Both the position numbers and the translations under genes were made by a program. Shown piece after piece: positions 1 through 12,126 of a stretch of 64,000 nt of DNA (its first letter is position 1; each line of letters begins with the position of its first letter). Origin of the DNA: Nymphaea colorata (taxonomy: Eukaryota > Streptophyta > Magnoliopsida > Nymphaeales > Nymphaeaceae); contig NC_045141.1 of NCBI RefSeq assembly GCF_008831285.2, positions 16,540,106 through 16,604,105 of the forward strand, given 5' to 3'. The notes beneath the pieces were generated by a model. It did not search any database, had not been told where the DNA came from, and was given only the letters and a program-made list of their open reading frames with translations.

Positions 1-1318
1 CCCCCGCACCCAAGGTCTAGGCATGTTTAGGCTTGTGCAAGCGTCCAACGCCCATGGAGGTTGAACAGCGACTGCACACTAAATGCCTTGGCCTGCACCA
101 TGATGAAAACCCTCTGTGTGCAAGCCCAGGACAAGAACTGAAACTGTGTTGCAGCAAATCACTCATCACATGCATGAATGACATCAGGCAAATCCCCAGG
201 TGTAGTATTAGCAGGGGTATCAGCAATTTCGTTGCATGCTAAAGACATGCATGAGTGAGCGTGTGCAGACATACACACGTTCATAGAATTTCCTGTATTC
301 ATCAAAACAATCATTTGCTTTGCACCGCAGGAGTTTCCTTTAACACCTAAAGTATAACCTCTGTCACATTATCTCAAGTAAATCACATAATGCAAAGTTT
401 CTGGCAACATTTAGATGTCAAGAAGACTGGGTTTGGAACTTTGGATGACGGCTTTGGGGGTAATGTATGCCAACAAAACTTAAATCAAAGAGATCAGAAT
501 CTCTCTCTTTCTCTAGGAGAGAGAATCAGCAACAAGCACATCCTGCAGATTGACAATCGGTTGCATAGTGAAGATGCAAGTCTAAATAGCTGCAGAAGAT
601 CACAAACATTAGTATCCTGAGGAAAAGAAAGGAAAAGAACCCAAAACTTACCATACGCCCACAACTTTAGATACACATGAATGACAACTGAAAGCACAAA
701 CAATAGAACTATTGGTAAGCTTGTTCAGCATGGAAAGACTTTTGGGATGGCAAGAAAATAGTTGAAATCGTATGAAAGAAATTGTGGTTCCACCAAAACG
801 ACCAGAAAGAATGACGCAAAGAAAGAAATATTGAATTAGAACAGAAAAAGTGAAGCATTTGCTCATTTTCAATAATTATTAACCGAGGAAAGAGAATAAA
901 TTCATACCTCAACAAGCACTCATTAAGAAGTCCACCCGTACATGCAACAGAAAGAGAGAATTTTTCCATATCTAGAACAAGAAAAGTACATGCTAGACGT
1001 GTAATAGCCTACTAGAATAAAAGCCAAGCATCAAATCTCTTCAAATGGGACAGCAGAGGGCAGAATTTGAGGGAGGGCAACAAGTTGGGCAGATCATAGG
1101 CTCAGGATAGCCCATCCAGCTGAGCTGAAATTGGCCATGAATCAGCCCCAAACTCAGGATACCTTTAGGGTCACCAAAAGCCAATTCTTCCGAGGCATGG
1201 TGTATAGTGTTTTTTTTTTTTATAGAGGAGGCATGCTTCCTTTCTTGCTTCCCCATTTGGAAGAACCTTGCCTCCACCCATGCTCTCCTATGGGAGTTCA
1301 CTTTCTTGCCTAACAAGC

Positions 1319-1402
1319 AAGTTCAAAAACATATACTATTCCTTAAAATTATATTCCTTTAAGTTCAAAAACATATACTATTCCTTAAAATTATATTCCT
1401 AA
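1319..1402. repeat. 42-bp tandem duplication (2 copies)
   Basis: Two adjacent copies of a 42-bp AT-rich unit beginning AAGTTCAAAAACATATACTA, at 1319-1360 and 1361-1402. They are almost identical, which indicates a recent local duplication by slippage or unequal exchange. No coding role is seen. Confidence 0.85.
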
Positions 1403-2387
1403 TTAACTTCCGGTCTGCTTCTTAATCCATTCCTAATTTAATGCACGATTTTCTTCCAATTCATTCCTTGCTTCCCACTTTTTAAGATTTTAAGGTATCC
1501 ATTTCCCAAATTGGAAACATAAAAATGCACTTATGTATTTTATACAGTCAACGCTTGCTAGAAAACAGATAAGTCAATGTGATTTCCATTCAGAACTTTA
1601 GCTTTCATGAGGCTTAATGTAATCTCATCAATTGCAAAGCACAAATGAGGTCAAAATTTTTATCCACCAATGAGCCAAATCAGGAGAAGTAAACACAGAA
1701 CCATGAACTCTACCAAAATAAGCTTTTGAATCAGGCAACATTAGACAACACTTGAAACCAGGTCTTGTAGTAACCTGATGTTGAAACTCTAGAAGCCTAG
1801 AATACTGTGTAATTATTGCAAATAGTAACTTCTGAATTTCTGGAGTCCCATGATTCAATTGAATGCAAACCTTTGGAAGGATGACATTTCTAGATGATCT
1901 CAAATTCTATTTTCATTTCAACTTTTTACCTCATCAAGTTAACAAATCCCAGAATTCCAAGGGGGTGCTTGATGGCCCAGAAAAGGTTGGACATTTTCCA
2001 AATGCAAGGTGTGATTGATATACTGGAAGAAGAATTCCATAATGTCATTTGTTCTGTTTGCAACTTTGTTGGACCTGAAGAAGTTTTCTAGGATAAAAGA
2101 AATTACTGTTGGAAATATGTTAAACAGAAATACTGTTATGATTGGCAAACTCACTAATATGGCCGACTATATTTTCAGTTTTACCTTTCATCTGAAAATA
2201 TTTTCAGTACCATCTGTACTTTCTTGGTTTAAACAGTTCTCTAAAATGAATAAATTGAACAGATGGCCTTACAGGTGAGTGCATATTTCCTTGCTTTGCT
2301 CATAGTAATTGGTGTGAAAATAATTATTCTTTTTTCAGTTATTAAGATGTTATTCTTATGCTTATTTTGTAAAAAAAACATCGAATG

Positions 2388-2666
2388 CTATGTCACATGG
2401 GTGCTTCTAAATGGTGCCACACCTGTGCTGATGCTGGTGCAGGTGCTTCTCTGACACAGCATATTTGGTTCGGTCAGCCAAACCGAGTCAAAACTGGCCA
2501 TTTTAAATGTGCACATAACTAAATTATCTCTAATACAAAAATTTATATGTAAAGTGTAAACATAGATAAATAAGGCCACTAAACAGTTAAATAGCAATGT
2601 AACAAATAATTTACACACACATATATACAGCCCCGCTGCATCAGCACCCGCAACCATGTGACATAG
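2388..2666. mobile_element. MITE-like element with 13-bp perfect TIR
   Basis: The segment starts with CTATGTCACATGG and ends with its exact reverse complement CCATGTGACATAG. Just inside, both ends carry GGTGC/GCACC-rich sequence that is also roughly inverted. It is 279 bp long and non-coding. Short length and terminal inverted repeats fit a non-autonomous DNA transposon. No clear target-site duplication was found, so the superfamily is left open. Confidence 0.6.
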
Positions 2667-3852
2667 GTAGAAGGTGAAAAGCCATGTTTAGAATTTTTGG
2701 GTTTGGATTTGTTCTGTTTAGGATCCAAACCATGCATCATGTGTTGTGTTTGCTTTATATGTGTAGACAGGGGCAATCTTGTAATTTTTGTATTTTACAT
2801 TGAATCACTTAGTCACATAAAGTTCTATTTTATAACTAATCAAAGTTAGGGCATGCCTCTGACTAGGCTGCTGTTACATTGTGAGAGAATGAATCCCTTC
2901 TTTGTCTCTTCTTTTTCACAGGTGAATGACTTTGGACATCAAGGTCTGAATTCTGACAAAAGCATCTTATCTAAACTTTAAGTAAACGTAATCCACTCTA
3001 GAGCATCACATAAAGAGGCACAATCAGCAAAAAGAAAGAAACAAAACAGGGGAAAAAGAAAAACAAACGAGATGAAGCAGTCAAGCAGAAATATTTTTTG
3101 GACAAAGAGCTGGAGAAGAGGGGTGTGCAGCTGCATAGGAATAGGGGACACCTCTGATGGAGAAAGAAAACCCAGCCTTAACAGGCTAATAAAGCTTTCT
3201 GGATTAAGAGGGGGTTCAACAAAAATCTTGATAGGGAAACTCCATTTGTTGCAGCAGGAAGAAAATTTCAACTTTTAGATTTTTCTTCCACTAACAGTAG
3301 AATCCCACCACACCAAACACCCCCTAAGCGAAGCTAAAAACAAAGTCTAGAATTTCAAAAGAAGCACCAACCTGAATAAATCTACAAACTGCAGTCAACT
3401 TGGCGACGTCTACTACTCGCACAACATCCCACTAGTTATCATCAATCCAATTATATGCATTGTGTGGATATTGCTAGTGTTTCTGTATAAGGTGGTGTAA
3501 AAGTTGACAAGTCATCTTACACTCATAAAAAGCCAGATGAATTGAACATGTGAACTTCCTGGAATAACCTGAAGGCAGCCATCAGGTTATCATACAATAA
3601 AATCATAAATATGGTTCGAATAGCTGGATCTTTAGTCTGAAATGCAGAAATCAGAAATGGCGTTGCATCTGTAATGGTTAAACCCTCAAGTTACAGTTTC
3701 TTATATCAGCCTCCTAAGGAGATTCAGATTATTAAAATCCTATCTTGTCAGTTGGTCCATCCAAAACACTTTTGGAAGGTATTAATATGTAAAGCGCTAG
3801 ATTTACCAACCCCATCAATGTAAATGTATAAATAACCAGTGTCACAAAAAAC

Positions 3853-3966
3853 GCATTTTTTTTCGAAAAAAATGCAATAAATTAAATTGTCGTTTAAAAC
3901 TAAAAAGACGTGTTTTTTTGAAAAATAAAATTAAAAACGAAAAAACGTGTTTTTTCACGTTTTTTC
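3853..3966. repeat. T/A-rich block with hairpins
   Basis: Two near-perfect inverted repeats lie here. One is GCATTTTTTTTCG against CGAAAAAAATGC around 3853-3876. The other is an 11-bp stem GAAAAAACGTG (3939-3949) against CACGTTTTTTC (3956-3966) with a 6-base loop. This may be a decayed MITE or only low-complexity sequence. Confidence 0.4.
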
Positions 3967-4937
3967 ACTTTTCTCATTTTTTTAATGCCAAACAGTTTTT
4001 TTTCATTTTTTTTTTATATGTTGCAAATCTACTTATCTTTTGATGTTTGTGCTATTAGTTTCTCATTTATTTTATTTTTCCACCATTTTTAGTTTTTTTT
4101 TTATTTTTAAAAATTTACCTTTTTTCCTCTCTTTTTTTAAGCTTCACATATTATACCCAAGAAAAACCTCATTGTTTAAATAACAATCAAATCCCTATCC
4201 GCAGATAAAGATACGCATAAATTATCCAAATTCTAAATCTTAGTACCCTTCCCCTTGTCATGAGTTTTCAAATCAGTTTTTTGAATGCCTACATACTTAT
4301 GAGGAAGCTAACCTGTTTTCTTCAAGAAAAAAAAAATGTACCTTCCAAAAGCACATGCCTCTAATTCTCCTTTTTTTATCTCTGAGAAAGGAAACTTCAA
4401 AATTGTGTCAAGTGGACATCCAAATCATTTGATCAAAACTCAAAAGCTATCAATTGTAATTATTTGAGGGAACCATGTCTGGACAAGCACATGCAGATAC
4501 ACCTTGTGTGAGGAAGGGAGACAAGAAATAAAAAGAATCACTAAAGCCTGAAGACTTCTTGCCTTTCTCCAGGAAGATAGTGCGCACATGCAATGAACAG
4601 GCAAATGGATCGTCGTCATGTTGCACCCCCATACCTTCCAGACAGAATGCATATGGATCGGATTCCGATCAGCTACAAATTAGATACAGAACAGATAATA
4701 CATGGTACCAGGATAGTACAGCTAAAATTTGTAAAATTGACACACTGAATCCAGTCCATTGGCAGCACCAGCTGCAATATTCATTCCATCATGAAAAGGT
4801 CAAAATAGTAAGTTAGTAACTACACATTTACAACCTAAGAGAGTTCATCCATCTAGATATTATATCATCAGCAACAGAAGTAACACAAGATAGTAAGCAT
4901 ACAAATAGTCAAGAGATGAGCCTTACCAAGAAGTATG

Positions 4938-6572
4938 CTATTTAGGTCTATATCGACTGATATAGACATTAATCCGAGATCTTTCCCTATCAAGTTCAAA
5001 GGTACATACATCTCCATATTTCAGCTTGTTTATTTTGCAAAACTTGAGCCAACCACCACAGATTTTATACGCATCTGCCGTTTCTTTGCTCTTTCTAGGA
5101 ATAATGTGAACCTTGCATGCTTCGGCACTTGGATCACTTACATTATACAGGTCAATTTCCATCACTTTACCTCGAGAAGCTTTGAAGGAAGGGGCTAGCT
5201 CTTCAATTTTTTTAGTAAATCCTACTGGAACGTACTGCAGTAGATACAACAGAACTTACTAAATTAGTCTGGTAAATTATGAATGAGGACCATGTGTCCT
5301 GGAAAATTCAGTTGGAACATATCATACAAGACACAACAAAAGGTTGGTAAAAATAGTTCTGCTAGGGCATAAATAGAAAAAATAACATAAACAAAAAGTT
5401 ATCCTGATTTGCTAAAAAATATTTATTCCATTTTCTACCAGAAACATATCTTGATTCAATGAAAAATATTATTCCATTTTCCACAACACAAGAAGTTGCG
5501 AAACAGTCTATCTACAACGGATACCAGCAAGAATGTTTTAAGTTACAGAGAATGCATCAATAATATGAACTCATAGGCAACTTCACATGAAATACTGGAC
5601 TCTGTCTCCTATTTAAATCTGTATAGAAAGTGCCATCCTTTGGATAGGCACCAGGCATGTAGAAGGCCTGTGAATCACAATAAAAAAAAAAAGATCGTTA
5701 ATTGTGGATTGAAATATGAATTTAAAAATATTACCAGTCAAGGATCCCATTTTTACGCACTTGTATTATGAGTAGAATTTTGTGATATGCAGCTTGATGT
5801 AGTCAGAATATGCAGTTAACACATGCTACACTTGTTGTAACATGATGCTGGTATGGGGTTATTGGTATAAGAACTGACAGCACCAATGTTAGCACGGGAT
5901 TGGAAATTGAGGAGGAGATCTATACCCATTTTTTGTGAGTTAATATAAGCACATGACTTGCAGTGCCAAACAGTCATGAGTCATGAAGCTATTTTCATTT
6001 TTCATCATGTGAGAAATGTGAACTATTTGGTGAGAGAATTAACAGAACCCAGCACCCACAACCTGATTGATGGAATCAAGAACTTCACAATTTCCGATCT
6101 GACTGGTTAAGTTCCTTCAAGGAATTCTTAACACCCATGTAATAGTAAATAATTCAGACAAGAAAAACATAACATGTTTAAGGTTAAAATGTCAAATGGA
6201 GGAACACAGAAACTCCGAAATATCCAATCCAATAAGCACATAAGCTTGCACCTCTCTTGCCTATCACGATTGAACTAGTGAAATATGAGATTGTTAATCA
6301 GAATAAAAGGGAGGAAAGAAAGTACTACTTCTCATGCTTCCTAGAAAAAGCAATACACAACAAAAGAAGAACAACAAATAAGCAAGGCTTGCTGATAAGA
6401 ATCTATCCACCATACAGAAAGAGATCAAATATGAGTCCATAAAGTACAAAATCCAAACATATGAGAGGAAAGGAGAGAAATCTCAAGTAGTATTTTGAAA
6501 TTTAGATGGCATTATCTCATTAATAGATATGAACAAGGACAAATAAATACTCCAGAAAGTATGTACCTGTGC

Positions 6573-6613
<41 letters not shown>

Positions 6614-8620
6614 TGTAGAAAAGAAAACAAGACATGTATTTATAATTTGTATTCATAAGATATGTGTCTGGGTCCTGCATCCATATCGAGCCATTTCAAC
6701 ATGAGGCAAGTCCAAGTGACATAGACATACACTTTGAACTAAAATGGTTCTTGATATGATTTGCTACATCATTCAAGCTGTAAAAACAACATATTTTGAT
6801 ATAACAATCCAAAAGTATAGCCTAAAATGCACATAAATACATCAGTGCATGAGCTAGAAGTAAAATCGTACCACATTACTTTGAACTCTTCCTCCCCACC
6901 GTTTCATAACAACTTTAAAAGAATCATTTTCTGATAATAGTTGTCTAGTCTTCATAGATACCCCAACATCAGGCTTCTTCACAATCTTTCTATGGGTATG
7001 TGCAATATCATTGCCACTGAATAGGTTCAAATTTTCTGCCAAAGAATAACAATTCTTTATTCAATAACAATTGTGAAAAAGGAAAAGAAGAAAACAGAAG
7101 TTGGCACCAAATATTCATTCTTCAAGAAATAATCAAAACAATAGTTTCTAATAACAAAGGTCCTATTAGATCCACGTGAACCTCAATAAAATCAAAAGAA
7201 GAACATAATTAGCATCAATTTTTTTTTTTTACTTCAAGAAATACTAAAAACCAGGAATTTCTAGTACGAAAGATCCCAATAAATCTTAGTGAACTTAACC
7301 AAAAAAATAATAAGCGTTGTTAGGAAAAAAGGAAAAATATATACCAACATGATGAACATTTTCACACGCTTCAGAATAATCACGTGCAGGATGCTGGCTT
7401 GGCATACGAACTGGCTGCCTTATACGACCAATAGCATCTGTATGCTCTTCAATAAGAGCATAATTGTACTCGCAACAGCTTTTACCAAATACACGTACAG
7501 TAAAGTGCATATTGCCATCATACCTAAATACCAGAAAGTCCCCTACCTCCAAACTGTGAAGATTAAAGAACTCCTTCCAACCATTCCGAAACACTAACCC
7601 ATTCCCATCATGAACTAATTCAACAGGCCAATTTTTTACCACTGGGCTCTCCAATATTGCACGTGAAGACTCCTTTTCGATGTGATGAGCAAATGCAGGC
7701 GGGATCATCTGCAAGATTACTGAGGCAATTAGTTTCAGCAGAAATACCTAACGGCATGTAGTTTTTGTATCAATTCGTTAAAAGGGAGCTCAAAGTGAAC
7801 GCAAGAACACAACCAAAAAGAACAATAAAAATAATAAAATAAAAGATATGCTTAACCTAAACCATGACTTTCTGATGCCTAGAAACAATCACCATTTTCA
7901 TGAAACAGTTGCGGAAAAGAAACGGGGACTGGTGGAAATTTCTGCCATTTGAGAAATAGTAAGCGTTTCAGGGATCATGCCAATCATTGTCTTTTCTCTA
8001 AACGACAGACGATTTGAAATAGATATTCCTGTAGAACAGATTAAGTCGACGGACTGATGACTGTCAGATCAAACTATACTATAAATACCCATGCTGGCAA
8101 AGTTGAAAAATAAACTAAGAACCACAAATTTTTTGCTACCATAGTTTACTTAAAAGTCAAGTTAACTTTGTTCTTTTATTCGGGTTGCCAGCCAAAGGAT
8201 CCGTTTCCATAGCTTTTTGCTAGCTCCAAGGTATAAACGTGAATTTTCTCTTGCTCTACGGATAGGAAGAAACGAAAAAGTAACTAAGACATTGATCTTC
8301 ATTGCTGCACTATAAGTTGCATGGCCCAAGACAGGATCCAAGCAAAAAAGGAGGAAACCGGAGTTCATTTTATAGAGGCTGATAACATCCACATTGCCAA
8401 GCCACCATGTCCAAAACCTTTTAGGACAGGAGGTCGTGAAAGAACACAAAAAAATCTTCAGATATAAGCAGCATCCTAACTGAGGCTAAGTTGACATTTC
8501 GTATCAGTGAAGACATAGAAAGAGCGAGAGTACCAGCTTCTCCCGGGAACCCTCTAGGATGACTTTGAAGAAATGAGGTTCCTTTCGAACGCAGCCATCA
8601 GAGTCACCTGCTTCCCTCAT
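4938..8620 (-). CDS. REM-type protein with two B3 DNA-binding domains
   Basis: Spliced model, minus strand: exons 8620-8534, 7708-7345, 7035-6872 and 5234-4938. All introns are GT-AG and the total is 912 nt, 303 aa. B3 domain 1 covers about residues 14-107: it begins EPHFFKVILEG, continues MIPPAFAHHIEK, and holds the core GDFLVFRYDGNMHFTVRVFG. B3 domain 2 covers about residues 190-300: it begins DSFKVVMKRW, continues YVPVGFTKKIEEL, and holds KYGDVCTFELD. The segment between them is polar. B3 proteins are nuclear sequence-specific DNA binders, and two B3 copies with no other domain fits the plant REM group. The start at 8620 was chosen because MREAGDSDG reads straight into the first B3 strand. 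Intron 3 holds a (TG)n run. The symbol, DNA target and developmental role cannot be told from sequence. Confidence 0.85.
6576..6610. repeat. (TG)n microsatellite in B3 gene intron 3
   Basis: About 17 uninterrupted TG units, inside the third intron of the B3 gene (5235-6871). It is likely length-polymorphic. No effect on splicing is apparent, because both splice sites are far away. Confidence 0.9.
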
Positions 8621-11600
8621 CTTCCGAGACACAACCATAACACCCCACTCAAAGAAAGGAGGGCCAGAACTCGCAACACGATCCCTCAGTACAAAAGAGA
8701 AAGAGAGAGAGGAGGCGGCCGTCTGCAGAACTCAGGCTCCTCGTCTTGTGCCGGAAGAAGACGATGGCGAAGACCCAAGGGACAGAGGTCCCGTTTGAAC
8801 GAATGTTCCGGTTCTCATTCTTTGACCGGCTTGTCTGAACCGTGGGAACAGAATGTTGTGGGACACGGCAACATTTGTAAATGTTGATATAGGCACCAGT
8901 ATGGCACGTTGATGCATGCGTATCATTATGCGCTTATTTACACTGCCTTATTTTCGAATTTTTGAATTGCTACGTCGAGTTATGAACCCGTCAGCGACAC
9001 CCTTTCCTAGATTTTGTGCTTGTTAACCCCAACAACAAAAAAACAACTCTTGAATACAAAATCTAGAAGCTAAAAACAATTATTTACACTTTAATTTTTC
9101 TAAATTTCAAAGCCAAACTCCTCTTGGGAAGCGTGCCGTGGAGTTAAGTAAAAGCAATTTAAAAGCGACAGCCGCACCTTGCATTCCACTACTAAACTTT
9201 ATTTGACGACCGTCCTCCCGAGTAATAAAACTCTCCAAATCTAATTCCAATTACCAAGAAATGCATTCACGAGAGCTCGTGGTGAAAAGAAGAAAAAAAA
9301 AAACTCGAATACCAGGGATCTTCACCCAACTACTGTTGAAGGTCAACCTACATTCCATTTGTGCAGATTCATGGCGCACATGATGTACAGTCAAAGATCA
9401 TATGCACAATGGGAAGGCAAGGATCGGTGGAAATAGGACTCAACCGCTGAAATTATTCCTGCCCAAGTGGTGTTTTATCATTTTTTACTATATCTCATTT
9501 GAGTCTAACTCCGCATTCTTAGCTGATTTAGACCAAATGCATTTACACCCTTATCCCCTTGATGGGGTCATTTCGAGATCATTCAATAGTAGGGGGCAGA
9601 GAGAGAGAGAGAGCAAAGATCTTTCATTTTGAACGAAGACATCAAATTCTTTTGCTTTTTTTCTTTTTTGACCATTAACAGAAAGACGACAATCTTGAAC
9701 AGAGCATCGAATATCCAGTGAAAAGGAAAAGCAGATCAGTGCCTGGTGCAGCAGGTGCTTTACTTTATTCAGCACCTGTAGCATTTTGGCACATCTGAAA
9801 CGAGTTCACAGCATGGTGTTGAGAAGAGGCCCCTTACTTTTGGCATGTCAAGAGCCTTTTAGACAGGCAGCTCTAGCAACTTTATAGGCTGAAGAAACCA
9901 GCAGTGCACCAGAAAGCAACATATCCATAGCTAGTAAAACTTGGTAAGCTATATGTGGCAGACAGAACTAATGAAAATGGACCGTGTTGTACCCTTCCAC
10001 CACTGTAACCAAGATGCGTGTGGACACAGCTAAAGCCTAAACTCAACCAAGCATTCCAAGAAATGGTTCGTCATACAAAACCAACGTCAGCTCCAGCTCC
10101 AACTTGAGTAGATCCGAGCAGCAGTGAAGCCAAGGCTGTCAAGCTTAGCTTAGCTTAGCTTCAAGGAAGTGATTTAGAACAGAGAGGCATGGAAAAAAGG
10201 AGAGGCTTAAAACATAAATCACCTCACCTGCCCTTAATGAACAAAGCAAGATAACTAAAGCAGTGACAGGTAGTGGAATGCATTCGATATTATATATGAG
10301 CTTAAACAAGTCCTTAACTCTTCCACTAGCATCCACTATCAAGGGCTGGTTGAGCGTTGTTTGAGCACAAGATTGAGCAGAGCTTTGACTGACAAGATCA
10401 AAGAACATGGAGCTAAGTTGCTGGGGTGGTTGTGTATCACGAATTGTCAGTTTTCCTATATGATTCAGTTATTGAGCATTCATCTAAGTCCAATCAATGA
10501 TTGCTTAAGCCTTCGAAGTTGAGACAGTAGGATAGAGTCATTGAGTGACGAAATAACACATTAGAGTGAAGACTATCAAGTTAGAGGGAATTAAACGTTC
10601 AATTCAGCAGATTCTTGGATTCTGAGTACTGAGAAATGAGTTCTAACCAGCCCTTTGCAGGAAAAGCCCGCCTCAGGACTTTTGTCCACGTTCTTGCATC
10701 GGCAGATTGAGAATTTCACCATTTGCACAAACAAATATGCCTCCAGATTAGAACAATAGAATGTCACAAGTTCAAGTGCTTTATCAAGTCTTGAGCCTTT
10801 CTCAACAGAGTTGACAAATTTGCTTATTATTATTATTATTACCAATCATCGATATACAAATCAACAAGGAAATATCATTGCTGAAGTAAGAATGCCGATC
10901 AAAGTTCAGATACCGTCCTCGACTTGTAGTAGCCAGGCATCAAGAAACTTCATCAACAGAGTTGACAAATTTGCTTATTATTACCAAGCATCGATACACA
11001 AATGAACAAGGAAATATCATTGCTGGGGTCAGAATGCCGATCACGCTACCACACTGAAATTGAAAGTTCAGATACCGTCCTCAACTTGTAGCAGGCTAGC
11101 AGCCAGGACATCAAACATAAACATATTCTAATCTATGCATCCTTGCCTCTCCCCGTTCAGTCAAACAGAATCTAAAATACCTTTATTGAGAACTCCAAAC
11201 TCCCGCATGTAAACACTAAAAAATCACTAAGCTTTCTTTGCCGCATGGATGCAACCCAGTGACGAGCACAACTACTGTTTCAGAACCACCCGTGAAGTAA
11301 CCCAAATGAATTAGAAAAATTGATTACACAAAACAGCATATGAATTAGCCTTTGGCAATGTTGCAACAGCTAAGGGCATAGAGAACTGATGAGATCTTCA
11401 AATTTCTTGTGAAGGGTGTTAAGGTTATCGAGTGGAAGGAGAAACCGTAGTTGGACAAGTAAAAGAGAAGGGCTCAACCTTGTCATTTAGATTACGGGAG
11501 CAGCCACACATGCAAATAAAGCAAAACCAGGTACGGACTACATGAGCATCAAGAAAGCATTGCCCTAAATCTCAGAGCTCATTGTCCTGCTACCAGCACA

Positions 11601-12126
11601 TAATAGTGCCACAGAGATACAAGAAGGAAGCGGAAACCATGATTAGAGACAACTGGAAGAAACGGTGAGCGGTAGAAAAATCAGGTTTTTAAGAGTAATC
11701 AATACAATAAGAGGTTCTTTCTATGAAACAACATGCATTTGTCCATCCTCCTGATTGTCGTTTCCTGCAAACCACATTAGACTGTAGAGGACCCCAAGTG
11801 AGGCATTCCTAACGTGGAATCTACATGAATACAAAAAAAAAAGAACATATGATGAAGACAAGAATGAACGAATGTACCCCATTCAACGAGTCAGGCACCA
11901 CTTGCTCCTTGGTCAATTCAAGCACAACTGCCTTGAGGAATTCCGTTGCAGTAAATATACAAAGAATAACCAGGGGCAAAGCTCTTCACTTCTTTCTCCT
12001 CTGCTTTCATGCAGAAAAGCACATCACAAAGAAAAAAAAAAGGTAATTCAGAGTGTCCAGGTTCTCATATGCATAGATGATAGAAGAGAAGAACCTAAAT
12101 CTCCCTTCAAGCATGAAATCACAGCA
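8621..12126. other. Intergenic DNA between the B3 and sulfurase-like genes
   Basis: No gene was recognised. The first 200 bases should hold the B3 gene's leader and promoter and include a GA-rich run near 8697-8714. Small repeats include AG dinucleotides at 9598-9613, four AGCTT units at 10141-10161 and an ATT run near 10825-10840. A 151-bp tandem duplication starts at 10803. The bases just below 12127 should be the 3' UTR of the sulfurase-like gene. Open frames are short and look random. Confidence 0.55.
10803..11115. repeat. 151-bp-period tandem duplication
   Basis: Two diverged direct copies start with CAACAGAGTTGACAAATTTG at 10803 and 10954. They share blocks such as AAGGAAATATCATTGCTG and GTTCAGATACCGTCCTC. 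The second copy carries about 18 extra bases, and the ATT run differs in length. This is an older duplication than the one at 1319. Confidence 0.8.

Larger units (their letters stand above)
1..4937. other. Intergenic DNA, no gene recognised
   Basis: All open frames here are short (under about 100 codons) and none resembles a known protein. The stretch is AT-rich. It contains a 42-bp tandem duplication, a 279-bp MITE-like element and a small hairpin-rich T/A block, each listed separately. The part just below 4938 probably includes the 3' UTR of the B3 gene, but no poly(A) site can be fixed from sequence alone. Confidence 0.6.

Noticed and set aside
5235-5249. Start MYLLQ for the second B3 exon as a separate small gene
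   Set aside because: Those codons belong to the intron; a good acceptor precedes TACGTTCCAG, and the exon joins exon 3 in frame to complete the B3 fold.
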